Assembly (NCBI RefSeq): GCF_016405985.1
Contig: NZ_JAEFCF010000013.1
Location: 48,836 to 112,835, forward strand
Direction: 5' to 3'
DNA: 64,000 bases
From: Paracoccus sp. IB05
GTDB taxonomy: Bacteria; Pseudomonadota; Alphaproteobacteria; Rhodobacterales; Rhodobacteraceae
Position numbers and translations under genes: made by a program. A model generated the notes under the pieces. It made no database searches. It worked only from the letters and a program-made list of their open reading frames with translations, and was not told the DNA's origin. Below, in pieces: positions 9,048 through 18,380 of this stretch. The stretch's first letter is position 1. Each line of letters starts with the position of its first letter.

Positions 9048-10615
9048 GGCTGCCATCCCATCGGCCCGGTGCCAAGGAGCGAGAGCGGCATCCGTTTCGC
9101 ATTTTCCGCGATGCGGACGCGGCCTTTGCTCGCTGCGGTGATGTCGCGGGCGGGGTCTATCCCGGGCATGATCTCGGTGGCCGCAAGGCCTGTGGCGGTC
9201 AGCCGGATCACGCAGCGCTCGGTGATGTATAACACCTCCTGCCCCTGTTCGCGGGCGCGCGCGCCAGAAAAGGTTACATGTTCGACTTTCTCAACCATCT
9301 TGGTGAATTTGCCCGGTTTTGCGATAGAAATGCCGGATTCTGTCAAGTCGACCCCCGCACCCGCCTCGAACCAGCCCGAGAAGACGATCTTCTTCGCATG
9401 CGCCGTGATGTCGACAAACCCGCCACAGCCCGCCGTCAGATAGGGCTTTTTGCCCAGTTTCGAGACATTGACATTGCCCTCGGTGTCCACCTCGAGGAAG
9501 GACAGGAACGACATGTCGAACCCCCCGCCCTGGAAGTAGATGAATTGCTGCGGCGAGGGGACATAGCCAAAGGCATTCGAGGCGCAGCCAAAGGCGAAGC
9601 CGGTCAGGGGCATGCCGCCCACCGCACCTTGTTCGATCGCCCAGGTCACTGCCTGGGGATGACCTTCTTCCAGCAGGATACGCGGCACCATGGCGGAAAT
9701 GCCGAAACCGAGATTGGCGGTCTGGCCGCCCTTCAGCTCCATCGCGGCGCGGCGTGCGATGACTTTTTCGATTCCGTGTTCGGCTCGGGCAAAGCTTTCC
9801 CAGGGGCGCAGGATCTGGCCGGAAATCGCCGGGTCGTAATCGGTTTCCGTGGTCTGGCGCTGATGCGGATCCAGCACCACCAGATCCACCAGATGCCCCG
9901 GCACCCGGACATCATGCGGGCGCAGAGACCCCGCAGTGGTCATCCGCGAGACCTGGGCGATCACCAGACCGCCATTGTTGCGGGTGGCAATCGCCTGTTC
10001 CAGGCCGCCGAGATAGGCGCCCTCATATTCATAGGTAAGGTTGCCATTTGTGTCGGACGTGGTGGCGCGCAGCACGCAAACATCGGGAAAAATGTTCGGA
10101 AAGTGCAACCAGGTCTCGCCGCCAAATTCGGCGCGGCGGACAATCGGCTGGCTTGCGGCACGCGCATTCATCGCGCAGCCCTCGCGGATCGGATCGACAA
10201 AAGTGTCCAGGCCCACTTTGGTCAGCACGCCGGGACGGCGCGCGGCGGCTTCGCGATGCATGTCGAACATAATCCCCGAGGGGATATTCCAGGCCGCGAC
10301 CCGGTCTTCGGTGATCATCTTCCAGATCTCCGGCATCGGCAGGTTCGACCCGCCGGAGGGGTAAGACCCCGCCAGCACACGCGCAATCAACCCGTCCTGC
10401 GCGATCCAGTCGATCCCTTTGACGCCATACATATCGCCCGCCGCGATCGGGTGCAGCATGGTGAGCCCGCGCGGATGTCCCTCCAGCCCGAAGCGCTCTC
10501 CAAGGGCCTTCAGCACGAAATCCGGGCAGCCAAGCGCCGAGGAAGAGGAGACGGTGACAGTGGCGCCGTCTTTGATACGGGCGACGGCTTCGGCGGCGGT
10601 GGCGAGCTTTGACAT
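9044..10615 (-). CDS. Acyl-CoA:carboxylate CoA-transferase, fused alpha and beta subunits
   Basis: 523-residue type I CoA-transferase with both subunits in one chain (YdiF-like). The N-terminal half carries the TVTVSSSSALGCPDFVLKAL region. The C-terminal half carries the catalytic Glu in AIEQGAVGGMPLTG. Starts 3 bp after the stop of the oxidoreductase gene. It moves CoA from a donor such as acetyl- or succinyl-CoA to a carboxylic acid, so this operon activates an acid, which is unusual for a plain sugar pathway. Confidence 0.9.
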   Translation of the reverse strand: MSKLATAAEAVARIKDGATVTVSSSSALGCPDFVLKALGERFGLEGHPRGLTMLHPIAAGDMYGVKGIDWIAQDGLIARVLAGSYPSGGSNLPMPEIWKMITEDRVAAWNIPSGIMFDMHREAAARRPGVLTKVGLDTFVDPIREGCAMNARAASQPIVRRAEFGGETWLHFPNIFPDVCVLRATTSDTNGNLTYEYEGAYLGGLEQAIATRNNGGLVIAQVSRMTTAGSLRPHDVRVPGHLVDLVVLDPHQRQTTETDYDPAISGQILRPWESFARAEHGIEKVIARRAAMELKGGQTANLGFGISAMVPRILLEEGHPQAVTWAIEQGAVGGMPLTGFAFGCASNAFGYVPSPQQFIYFQGGGFDMSFLSFLEVDTEGNVNVSKLGKKPYLTAGCGGFVDITAHAKKIVFSGWFEAGAGVDLTESGISIAKPGKFTKMVEKVEHVTFSGARAREQGQEVLYITERCVIRLTATGLAATEIMPGIDPARDITAASKGRVRIAENAKRMPLSLLGTGPMGWQP

Positions 10616-10618
10616 GGT

Positions 10619-11620
10619 TCAGAGGTCCGGGAAGGTGATGGTCTGGCGCTGGCCACTCGTGGCGGCCTCGCGGATGGCGAGCGCGATGGCGAGGGATTTC
10701 ACGCCGTCCTCGCCGGTGGCGGCGGGGCGGCCCTCACCGCGGGTGGCGGCGATGAATTCGGCGGTGCCGGTGGTGTAGAGAGCGGTGGCGGGGAAGGCGA
10801 TCTCTTCGCGGCCCAGAGCTCTCACCAGCTCCACCCGGCCCTGCGGCTTTTGCGTCATCACGCCGGGTGCGAAAATCGAGCCTTCGGTGCCATGCACCTC
10901 CAGCCCGGAGCCGGCGAAGGGATGGGTAAAGCTCTCATGGCTTTGCACCATGGCGCCCGATTGCATCTGCCAGACCGACATGGCGGAATCTTCGACCCCC
11001 TGACCCATGCCCGAGGCCGACATGCCGGCAACGACCGAGATGGGGTCCTCATTAAGCAAAAATCGCACCGTATCAGCGTCATGCACGGTGATATCCGGGA
11101 TCACCCCGCCCCCTGCCGCAGGATTGTCGATCCGCCAGCCCCGGAGATGCGGCGGCAGATGCACCGCATGGAACAGGCGCATCGACAGCACCCGCCCGAT
11201 CCGGCCCGAGGCGATCAGCGCCCGTATGGCGCGATGGCTGCCCGAACAGCGCAGATGGTGGTTGGTGGCGAAAGTGACCCCGACCGCGCGCGCCGCCCGG
11301 ACCATTTCTGCCGCGTCAGCAACCGTCATGGCGAGCGGCTTTTCGCACAGCACATGTTTGCCGGCCGCAATCGCCGCCATGGCCTGGCCGTGGTGTTGTT
11401 CATTGGTGGTCGAGATATAGACCGCATCGGTCTGCGGATCGGCAAGCGCGGTGGCGAGGTCGGTATCGGCATGGGGGATCGCGTGGCGCGCGGCATAGTC
11501 GCGGCCGCGCCTGACCGAAGAACTGACCAGGCGCCGGACCTCGCCGCCGGGCTGGGCGCGAAAGGCCGGGATCATATATTCGGCGGCAATCGTGCTTGCC
11601 CCAACCACCGTCCAGCGCAT
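10619..11620 (-). CDS. Gfo/Idh/MocA family oxidoreductase
   Basis: 333-residue NAD(P)-dependent oxidoreductase. Starts MRWTVVGASTIA (Rossmann fold); the conserved EKPLAMTV motif with catalytic Lys lies near residue 94, and a TTNEQHHGQA strand precedes it. The family oxidises or reduces sugars, inositols and amino-sugars. First gene of the operon, with two AACGTT/CCGTT palindromes upstream, linking it to the LacI regulator and the sugar transporter. Confidence 0.9.
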   Translation of the reverse strand: MRWTVVGASTIAAEYMIPAFRAQPGGEVRRLVSSSVRRGRDYAARHAIPHADTDLATALADPQTDAVYISTTNEQHHGQAMAAIAAGKHVLCEKPLAMTVADAAEMVRAARAVGVTFATNHHLRCSGSHRAIRALIASGRIGRVLSMRLFHAVHLPPHLRGWRIDNPAAGGGVIPDITVHDADTVRFLLNEDPISVVAGMSASGMGQGVEDSAMSVWQMQSGAMVQSHESFTHPFAGSGLEVHGTEGSIFAPGVMTQKPQGRVELVRALGREEIAFPATALYTTGTAEFIAATRGEGRPAATGEDGVKSLAIALAIREAATSGQRQTITFPDL

Positions 11621-11680
11621 ACCAGCCTCCGCTCCGGATTGCGGGCCCTGTGTCGGCGATGCCTCAGATGAGAATCAACC

Positions 11681-11711
11681 TGGACCGTTCCAATTAATAT
11701 GGAACGTTCTA
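11681..11711. promoter_or_regulatory. Tandem LacI-type operators upstream of the oxidoreductase operon
   Basis: TGGACCGTTCCA (11681-11692) and TGGAACGTTCTA (11700-11711) each match their reverse complement at 10 of 12 positions and lie 19 bp apart centre to centre, on one face of the helix. They sit between the divergent oxidoreductase operon and the CHAD gene. The core resembles the site at 5482-5495. Confidence 0.65.
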
Positions 11712-11825
11712 AATTCTCTGTCAATCTCGCTGAACCGGCCTGGAGTTCCGGTCTTGTTACAAAAACTTCACGGGGGTGTTTCGCATCGCCGGGATATAAC
11801 GCGGGCATATGCCCTGGGGATTGAT

Positions 11826-12686
11826 GTGACCGAAGCCGCAACGCCCATGCCCGTCCTTTCGCCGGACACCAGCTGCGAGGACGCCTTTGGTCAGCTGATC
11901 ATCGGCTGCTGCGCCGCGCTCGACCGCCAGCTGGCGGTTTTTCTGGAAACCGAAGACGAAAGCGGCCCGCATAAGGCCCGGGTCGCGCTGCGCCGGCTGA
12001 CGACGGCGCTGGACGCTTTCGCGCCGATCCTCAGGCGCAAACAGGCGGGGCAGGTGCGGTCAGCCGCAAAACGGCTGTTCCGGGCCCTTGGCGAGGTGCG
12101 CGATGCCGATGTCTTCCTCGCCTCGCATCCGGGCGACAGCGGAGCGCTCGGGCGCCGTACGCTGGAGATCCGCCGCAAGACCCGCAAGATGTTGCGCGAC
12201 AGCAAGGCGGTCGGTTTCGCGCCTGGGCTTTTGAAGCTTTACGGCTCGCAGGAGCTGTTCAAACAGAACCGCCGCAGCCAGATCGTACGGGCCGCGCCGG
12301 TGCGCCTGCTCGCCGGGCTGGTGATGGGGGATGCCTGGCGCGTCGCGCGCAGCCATGGCGATGACCCCGCGAAGATGGAAGAGGTCGCGCGGCATGATTT
12401 CCGCAAGGATCTGAAGACTTTGCGCTATCTGGGCGAGTTCTTCCAGGACTTCTGGCCGGTGGAAGGCTGGCAGCTGTTCCTGGCCCGGATGCAGGAATTG
12501 CAGGATGAGCTGGGCCTGCTGAATGACCTTGCCAATGCGCGGCAAAAGGGGCGCGAGGGCGAGCGCACAGAGGTCACCGCGGCGCTGAAACGCGCCACCG
12601 GGCTTTGGGCCGCGCTCAGCACGATGCCGCCATTCTGGCTGCCGGTTGCGCCCCCGGCTGCGGCTGATCCGGAACCCGATCTCTGA
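11826..12686 (+). CDS. CHAD domain-containing protein
   Basis: About 286 residues. An early HKARVALRRLTTALDAF helix, an EVRDADVFLA segment and a late HDFRKDLKTLRYLGEFF helix with conserved His, Arg and Lys identify the CHAD fold, a helical domain that binds polyphosphate (family knowledge). The GTG at 11826 is preceded by a weak GGGG; an ATG at 11847 is the alternative. No CYTH domain is attached. Function in this cell is unknown. Confidence 0.85.
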   Translation: MTEAATPMPVLSPDTSCEDAFGQLIIGCCAALDRQLAVFLETEDESGPHKARVALRRLTTALDAFAPILRRKQAGQVRSAAKRLFRALGEVRDADVFLASHPGDSGALGRRTLEIRRKTRKMLRDSKAVGFAPGLLKLYGSQELFKQNRRSQIVRAAPVRLLAGLVMGDAWRVARSHGDDPAKMEEVARHDFRKDLKTLRYLGEFFQDFWPVEGWQLFLARMQELQDELGLLNDLANARQKGREGERTEVTAALKRATGLWAALSTMPPFWLPVAPPAAADPEPDL

Positions 12687-12693
12687 CCCGGGG

Positions 12694-13479
12694 TCAGGCG
12701 TTCAGAAAGACGCGGACCGTTTCTTCGAATTCACGCGGCTTTTCGGCATGCAGCCAATGGCCGGCGCCGGGCAGTTTCGCGAAACGCGCATGCGGGAACA
12801 GCGCGCGGATCGTTTCGCGATGTTCGGGGCGGACGTAATGGCTTTCGGCGCCGGTCAGGAAAAGGGTCGGGCCGTCGAAATGGCCTTCCGTCCCCGGCCA
12901 GCCGATGATCTTTGCCATATCGCGTTCGAGGACATCGAGGTTGAGCCGCCAGACCGGCCCGCCTGCCGCCTTAAGATCCAGCGATTGCAGGAAAAACGCC
13001 CGCAAGGCCGGGTCATCGACAAGGGCCTGGAGCCGCCGGTCGGCCTCGCCGCGCGAGGTCAGGCCGGTCAGATCCAGCCCCCGCATCGCGTGGATATGCG
13101 GGCTTTGATCGTGCGTATAGGCGACCGGCGCGATATCGGCGACGATCAGGCGGCGGATCAGCGCGGCTTTGGTCAGGGCCAGCTGCATCGCCGCCTTGCC
13201 GCCCATGGAATGACCCAGAAGATCGACCTTACCGCCAAGGCTTTCGATCACTTCGGCCAGATCCCCGGCCATCGACGGGTAATCCTGGATCCCGGCGCGC
13301 GGGCTTTCGCCATGGTTGCGCATATCCACCGCCACCACATCGCGCCGGTCGGCCAGCCGGCGTGCAATCGCGCCCCAGTTGCGCGCCGAGCCAAACAGGC
13401 CATGCACAATCAGGAGCGGCACAGAGCCATCGGGGGCTGAAGCGGGGTGACGGACTGTTGCAAGCATGAACGTTTCCAT
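12694..13479 (-). CDS. Alpha/beta hydrolase (YbfF-like esterase)
   Basis: 261-residue hydrolase. HGLFGSARNWG supplies the oxyanion hole, LLGHSMGGKAA the nucleophile Ser, and PGAGHWLHAEKP the catalytic His. This matches the YbfF/ABHD11 esterase group. An ATG at 13467 is a possible alternative start. Convergent with the CHAD gene (7 bp between stops). Confidence 0.9.
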   Translation of the reverse strand: METFMLATVRHPASAPDGSVPLLIVHGLFGSARNWGAIARRLADRRDVVAVDMRNHGESPRAGIQDYPSMAGDLAEVIESLGGKVDLLGHSMGGKAAMQLALTKAALIRRLIVADIAPVAYTHDQSPHIHAMRGLDLTGLTSRGEADRRLQALVDDPALRAFFLQSLDLKAAGGPVWRLNLDVLERDMAKIIGWPGTEGHFDGPTLFLTGAESHYVRPEHRETIRALFPHARFAKLPGAGHWLHAEKPREFEETVRVFLNA

Positions 13480-13562
13480 ATCGAAACGAATTGTCCCGAA
13501 CCAGAGCTGTTGCGAAAACCTCAGGTAAAACGGATAATTTCCGCAGATTGTGAGGACAGATC

Positions 13563-13931
13563 ATGAGCGCGGTCACCATCCGCCAGATGGCCGGCAGGGT
13601 CGAAGAGCTGCTCGTCGAGCGGGTCGGCGCGCGTGGGCGCGATTTCGATCAGAAGCTGCGTCATGCCGGGCGCAGATTGCCGCGCCGCGTTCGCAAATCG
13701 GCTGCGGCGCTCGCCCAGGCAGCGAATATGACCCAAAACCCAAGGCTGCATGCGCAGATTGATGAGGGCTCTGTCGCCCGCGATTACGATATCTGTCTGC
13801 GCTACCTCTCGCCGCTGGCGCGGGGAGAAGGGCGCCGGGGGCGTGGCAGTGTGCTTACCTCGATTGCCTTCTCTCTGATTGTGGTTGCAGCGGGGTTTGT
13901 GGGCTTTCTGATGTGGCGCGGGCTGATCTGA
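13563..13931 (+). CDS. Small hypothetical protein with C-terminal membrane anchor
   Basis: 122 residues, basic N-terminal region rich in Arg, and one hydrophobic helix at the C-terminus (SIAFSLIVVAAGFVGFLMW). GAGGA lies 7 nt upstream of the ATG. Not recognised. Its 3' end overlaps the 3' end of the convergent DUF817 gene by 77 bp. Confidence 0.6.
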   Translation: MSAVTIRQMAGRVEELLVERVGARGRDFDQKLRHAGRRLPRRVRKSAAALAQAANMTQNPRLHAQIDEGSVARDYDICLRYLSPLARGEGRRGRGSVLTSIAFSLIVVAAGFVGFLMWRGLI

Positions 13932-14802
13932 TCGCATCCCGGTTTGTGGCGCGGGGCAGCGGGCGCCCGGGCGGGTAAAGCGCCTCGCGGCTGACCAGCG
14001 AGACCGTCACAAAGGCCACATAAAGCAACAGATACCAGGACCCGATCTTGGCAAAGCTGACGAGGTGGTCCGGTCGCTGCCCGGCATAAAGCCATGTGCC
14101 GGTCAGGGTTCCGATATTCTCGGCGATCCACAATGCCAGCGATGACAGGAATGCGGCAAGCGGCAGCGGCATCCACCAGTCCCGGTCCGAGATGCGAAAC
14201 CAGATCCGGGTGCGGCCGAACAAAAGCACCGTAGCGGCAAACAGGATGATACGGATATCGGGCAGGACGTGATGGCTGAAGAAATTTACATAGATCGCGC
14301 CCGCCAGGATCCAGGTCAGCCAGAGCCGTGGATAGGGGGCAAAGCGCATCTCGAAAATGCGGATCACCCGGACCATATAGCTGCCCACCGCCGCATACAT
14401 GAAGCCCGAGAACAGCGGCACGCCCATCAGCTTCAGCAGCCCCGGCTCGGGATAGGCCCATGACCCGGCGCCGACCTTGAACCATTCCATCGCGGTGCCG
14501 GTCAGGTGGAAGAGGAGGATAACGCGCGCCTCGTCCCAGGTCTCGAGCCTCGTCCAGAGAAACAGGGCCTGGATGGCAATCGCGAAGAGAAACAGGAAAT
14601 CGTAGCGCGCCAGCGCCCAGTCGGGCTGCCAGACCGCGCGGGTGATCAGGATCGCCACCAGCAACAAACCACCAAACAGGCAGGCCCAGCCCTGTTTCAG
14701 CACGAACATCACCAGCTCTGCGAGGCCATAGGGCAGGGCGGCACGCACCCTTCTGCCCAAATGGCGTTCAAGGCTGCGGGTGGTTCGGGGCTGCGGCGAC
14801 AT
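13855..14802 (-). CDS. DUF817 family integral membrane protein
   Basis: 315-residue protein with about eight hydrophobic helices. Sequences such as YDFLFLFAIAIQALFL, FHLTGTAMEWFKVGAGSWAY and PLFSGFMYAAVGSYMVRV are typical of DUF817 (YoaT-like) proteins, whose function is unknown. The ATG at 14802 (MSPQPRTT) gives the usual length. The last about 35 residues are hydrophilic and low-complexity and lie over the convergent small gene, so this tail may be unconserved. Confidence 0.88.
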   Translation of the reverse strand: MSPQPRTTRSLERHLGRRVRAALPYGLAELVMFVLKQGWACLFGGLLLVAILITRAVWQPDWALARYDFLFLFAIAIQALFLWTRLETWDEARVILLFHLTGTAMEWFKVGAGSWAYPEPGLLKLMGVPLFSGFMYAAVGSYMVRVIRIFEMRFAPYPRLWLTWILAGAIYVNFFSHHVLPDIRIILFAATVLLFGRTRIWFRISDRDWWMPLPLAAFLSSLALWIAENIGTLTGTWLYAGQRPDHLVSFAKIGSWYLLLYVAFVTVSLVSREALYPPGRPLPRATNRDAIRSARATSESPQTPLQPQSERRQSR

Positions 14803-14903
14803 GATACCTGATACGAGAGGGCAGAACCGCCGCAGGATCCGCTGGCACAAGACGCTCCGCAAGGGGGGGATTTCCGCCGCGCGGCCTGGCGCAGGACAGA
14901 AGA

Positions 14904-14924
14904 AGGCCGGGTGGACCCCGGCCT
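14904..14924 (-). terminator. Probable terminator of the phytase-like gene
   Basis: 8-bp GC stem (AGGCCGGG / CCCGGCCT) 25 bp past the stop of the minus-strand gene, followed on that strand by a short T-rich run (TTCTTCT). Confidence 0.65.
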
Positions 14925-14948
14925 ATTGTCAGTGAAAGAAGGGTCTGA

Positions 14949-17111
14949 TCAGAACTTGCCGGCGTTCCAGAACAGGGTCTCGCCCGAACTGTCATCAACG
15001 CCGTCATTGTCGGTGACGATCCAGGCATTGCCCTCGTGATCGAATGCCAGACCCTCGACCTTGTCGACCACATAGCCATTGGTCCGCGATTTCAGCTCAG
15101 GGATCAGGTCGCGGACCTCTTCCTTGGCGACAACCGGCAGGGTCTCGCCCAGTTTCACCGGCTTCAGATCGGCCAGTTTCACGCGGAAGATCTTTTTCAC
15201 CACCGCCGCCTCGCCGATCAGATTGTCACGTTCGATGACATAGGCATGGTCGCCATGGACGGTCAGCTCCGACAGCCCCATCCAACCCTCGCCCTTCGGC
15301 TCCAGCGGATAGGCGACGGCGCTCCACTCCTTCGCGTCAAGGTCATAGGCCAGCAGCTTGACCTGGCCCTTCGGATCATCGCCCCATTCGCGCTGCATCG
15401 CGACCCAGAGCACATTGCCGACCTTCGCGATGCCTTCGGCACCGAACCGGGTCTGATGCGCCAGCAGTTCAACCGGCAGCGAGATTTCTTCCCTGATCTC
15501 GCCCTTCGCATTCACACGCAGGATCGCATGCGGCACCAGTTTCTCGGCGTTCCCCTCATTGGCCAGCCAGAAGCCGCCTTCGCCATCCGAGGTCAGCCCT
15601 TCGATATCGAGCTTCTGCGCCGGCTGGCCGCCGCGCGTTACCACGGTCTGGGCGACGATCTTCGCCGGGCTTTGCGTGATGTCGATCTCATAGATCGAGG
15701 GCATTGCCGAATAGACACTGTCGGAGGCGGCGAAAAGACGGCCTTCGACGCCCTCAACCGAGGCCAGCGCCCCAAGCGCGCCCCAGCCGATCAGCGTTTC
15801 TGCCCCGGCAGAGGTCAGCATCGGATAGGCGGGGGCCGCGTCGGAAAGCTCATAGATCATCACATGCGCCCTTGCGGCGCCATCCTCGCCCAGATCGGCC
15901 TCATTCGCGGTGACCAGCAGGTTGCGCGAAGGGATCGCCATCACGCCTTCGGGCGAGATCCCCGAGGGCAAAAGCTGGGTCAGTTTCGGGGCCGAAAGGT
16001 CGGTCACATCATAGACCGCCGCGACCGAGCCGCGTTCCGACAGCACAAACAGATAGGGGGTATCGCCGAAACGGGCGAATTCCATCCCTTCCGGCTCGAT
16101 CCCTTTGGCTTTCGAGCGTTTCTCGGGGTAATGGCCGATCTCGATGATCGCATGTTCAAGGCTGTTGCCGGACTCCCAGACGATCGTGCCGTCCTTTTTC
16201 CAGATCGTGAAGCCGCGCGAGCCGCCCTTCCAGTCGCCCTCATTGGCAGTGGCAAAATGGTCATTGTCGATCCATTGCACGCCATCGGGTTCGCGCGGAA
16301 TCGGGTCGGTTGTGGTGGTGAAATCCAGCTTGCCGTCGGTTTTGGTATCGACATTCTCCAGCACGACCTCGCCGGCAGAGAAATGCGCGGCGATCTGGCC
16401 ATCCGCGCCGATGACGACGATATGGTTGTTTTCCTGCAGCGTGACGACGATCTCACCGGCCGCATTGATATCGACGAATTCCGGCTCGGGATCTTCGCCG
16501 CCAATGCTTGCAAGGCCGGTCATGTCGATCTTTTGCAAAGCGGCGCAATCGGGGGCGCCGTCTTTCAGCGGCAGTTTCACCACATAGCCCGCCGGCATCT
16601 GCGGCAGGCCGCCATCGCCCAGGTCTTCATCGCGCTCATTCTCGATCGCGACGGCGATAAAGCTTTCATCGGGGGCCACCGCGACCGAATCCGGCTGGCC
16701 GCCCAGATCGCAGGATCCGGTCTCGGTTGCCGTCGCAATATCGATGATCGCGAGACGGCCCGAGGGATTGGCATAGCTTTCCGAGGTATTGACGCCCACC
16801 ACGGCCTTGTCGCCGATGATATAGGCGGTGGTCGGCTCGCCATGCAGGTCGATATTGCCAAGCGGTTTCGGGGCTTTGGCATCGGTGATGTCGATCAGGC
16901 CAACGCCGCCCAGCGGGCTGTCAGTATAGATCAGCGTGTTGCCGTCTTTCGAGACCGAGATGATCTCGGCCGAGGATTCGCGTGATTTGTCCTCGCCATC
17001 GGCCATATTGGCGATCACCGGGAAAGACGCGATGCGGTTGAAGCTCTGGGAAAGCGCCGGGCTCGCCAGCAGGGCGAAAACGGAAGCTGCGGAAAGCAGG
17101 CGGGGGGTCAT
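14949..17111 (-). CDS. Secreted esterase-like activity of phytase family protein (choice-of-anchor I type)
   Basis: 720 residues with an N-terminal signal peptide (MTPRLLSAASVFALLASPALSQ). The first about 430 residues resemble beta-propeller repeats of the choice-of-anchor I family (VWESGNSLEHAI, ISPEGVMAIP). The rest resembles the phytase-like esterase domain (KLDIEGLTSDGEGGFWLANEG, DKVEGLAFDHEGNAWIVTDND). Probably periplasmic, acting on phosphorylated or esterified substrates. Terminator at 14904-14924. Catalytic activity is inferred from family naming only. Confidence 0.82.
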   Translation of the reverse strand: MTPRLLSAASVFALLASPALSQSFNRIASFPVIANMADGEDKSRESSAEIISVSKDGNTLIYTDSPLGGVGLIDITDAKAPKPLGNIDLHGEPTTAYIIGDKAVVGVNTSESYANPSGRLAIIDIATATETGSCDLGGQPDSVAVAPDESFIAVAIENERDEDLGDGGLPQMPAGYVVKLPLKDGAPDCAALQKIDMTGLASIGGEDPEPEFVDINAAGEIVVTLQENNHIVVIGADGQIAAHFSAGEVVLENVDTKTDGKLDFTTTTDPIPREPDGVQWIDNDHFATANEGDWKGGSRGFTIWKKDGTIVWESGNSLEHAIIEIGHYPEKRSKAKGIEPEGMEFARFGDTPYLFVLSERGSVAAVYDVTDLSAPKLTQLLPSGISPEGVMAIPSRNLLVTANEADLGEDGAARAHVMIYELSDAAPAYPMLTSAGAETLIGWGALGALASVEGVEGRLFAASDSVYSAMPSIYEIDITQSPAKIVAQTVVTRGGQPAQKLDIEGLTSDGEGGFWLANEGNAEKLVPHAILRVNAKGEIREEISLPVELLAHQTRFGAEGIAKVGNVLWVAMQREWGDDPKGQVKLLAYDLDAKEWSAVAYPLEPKGEGWMGLSELTVHGDHAYVIERDNLIGEAAVVKKIFRVKLADLKPVKLGETLPVVAKEEVRDLIPELKSRTNGYVVDKVEGLAFDHEGNAWIVTDNDGVDDSSGETLFWNAGKF

Positions 17112-17189
17112 GGCAGCACCTCAGATCGTTGCGACCTGTTCCCTAACCGCCGATTGCAACAGCGGGGTGAAAGTGACGACCGACCCGGC

Positions 17190-18233
17190 TCAGAGCCATT
17201 TCTTCCAGCGAAAGAACATCCAGGGCGCCACAGCCGAAACGACCATCATCACCAGCGCCGCCGGATAGCCCCATTTCACCGCAAGTTCCGGCATATGTTC
17301 GAAGTTCATGCCATAGATGCTGGCGATCAGGGTCGGTGGCAGGAAGACGAAGGCCACCACCGAGAAGACCTTGATGATGTCGGACTGGCGGATATTGATC
17401 ACACCCAGCGTCGCATCCAGCTGAAACCGCACCTTTTCCGCCTGAACCGCCGCCACTTCACGCAGGGACCGCACGTCATGGATCAGGCTTTTCAGCTGGT
17501 CGCGGTCGATCCCCTTCAGGGCCTCTTTCGCGGCCACAGCGCCGGGCACCGAAAGATAGCCCAGCACCCGCTGGATCGTCGCAAGGCTTTCATTGATCTT
17601 GCCGTTGCGGTCTTCGGCGGCGCCGATCCGGGTCACCACGCCCGACAGCGCATCGCTGGCGGCCTTGCGGCTGTCAAAGATCGTCCTGGACAGATCATCC
17701 AGCTGGCGGGCCTCATTTTCCAGGATATCGGCAAGCCGGTCGACCATCGCCTCCATCAACCCCAGAAGGGTCGCGATCCCGGTCGAACAGGGCGTGTCAT
17801 GGCGCGCCGCCCAATCGGCGAAAAACGCAAAAGATCCGGGGCGGTGGTAATGCACCGTCACCAGCCGGGCGGGCTGCACCATGAAGGTCACCGGCCCGAT
17901 CATGAGCTGTTTCATATCGGGCGAGGCCAGCACCTGGGCGGTCAGATACAGCACGCCATCCTCGACATAGATCCGCGACGAGGGCTCGATTTCCTGCATA
18001 TCCTCGCGGGTCGGAATGCCAAAGCCGAGCGCGCGCTCGATCAGGTCTTCCTCGGCATGGGTCGGCGCCTCGATGTCGATCCAGACCATCTCGCGCAGCG
18101 CCGCAGTGGCGGCAGAGCTGTCCCCCGCCAGAACCGGGGTTTCGGGGCTGAGCCGGCCAAAGGTCGCGGGGATGAAGTTTTCCGGCGGGACGGAAGCCAG
18201 CCGCATTCCCTGGCTCTGAAAGCCTCTGATCAT
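17190..18233 (-). CDS. CorA family magnesium/divalent cation transporter
   Basis: 347 residues: a long cytoplasmic helical domain followed by two C-terminal membrane helices. The signature YGMNF closes the first helix (IASIYGMNFEHMPEL) and a basic WKKWL tail ends the protein. This is the pentameric CorA channel family. Monocistronic by spacing. Confidence 0.92.
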   Translation of the reverse strand: MIRGFQSQGMRLASVPPENFIPATFGRLSPETPVLAGDSSAATAALREMVWIDIEAPTHAEEDLIERALGFGIPTREDMQEIEPSSRIYVEDGVLYLTAQVLASPDMKQLMIGPVTFMVQPARLVTVHYHRPGSFAFFADWAARHDTPCSTGIATLLGLMEAMVDRLADILENEARQLDDLSRTIFDSRKAASDALSGVVTRIGAAEDRNGKINESLATIQRVLGYLSVPGAVAAKEALKGIDRDQLKSLIHDVRSLREVAAVQAEKVRFQLDATLGVINIRQSDIIKVFSVVAFVFLPPTLIASIYGMNFEHMPELAVKWGYPAALVMMVVSAVAPWMFFRWKKWL

Positions 18234-18380
18234 ATCCGGACGCCCCTGTTTGCTGCCAGCGCCCTGCGCCGGGATCAGCGGCGAGACTAGCGCCGCAGCG
18301 CGGCAGAGAAAAGCCCGGGCCCGCCTGGCGGATCCGGAGTTTTCCCCCGATTGTGTCCCTGACCGGTCACGGGGGCGGGG

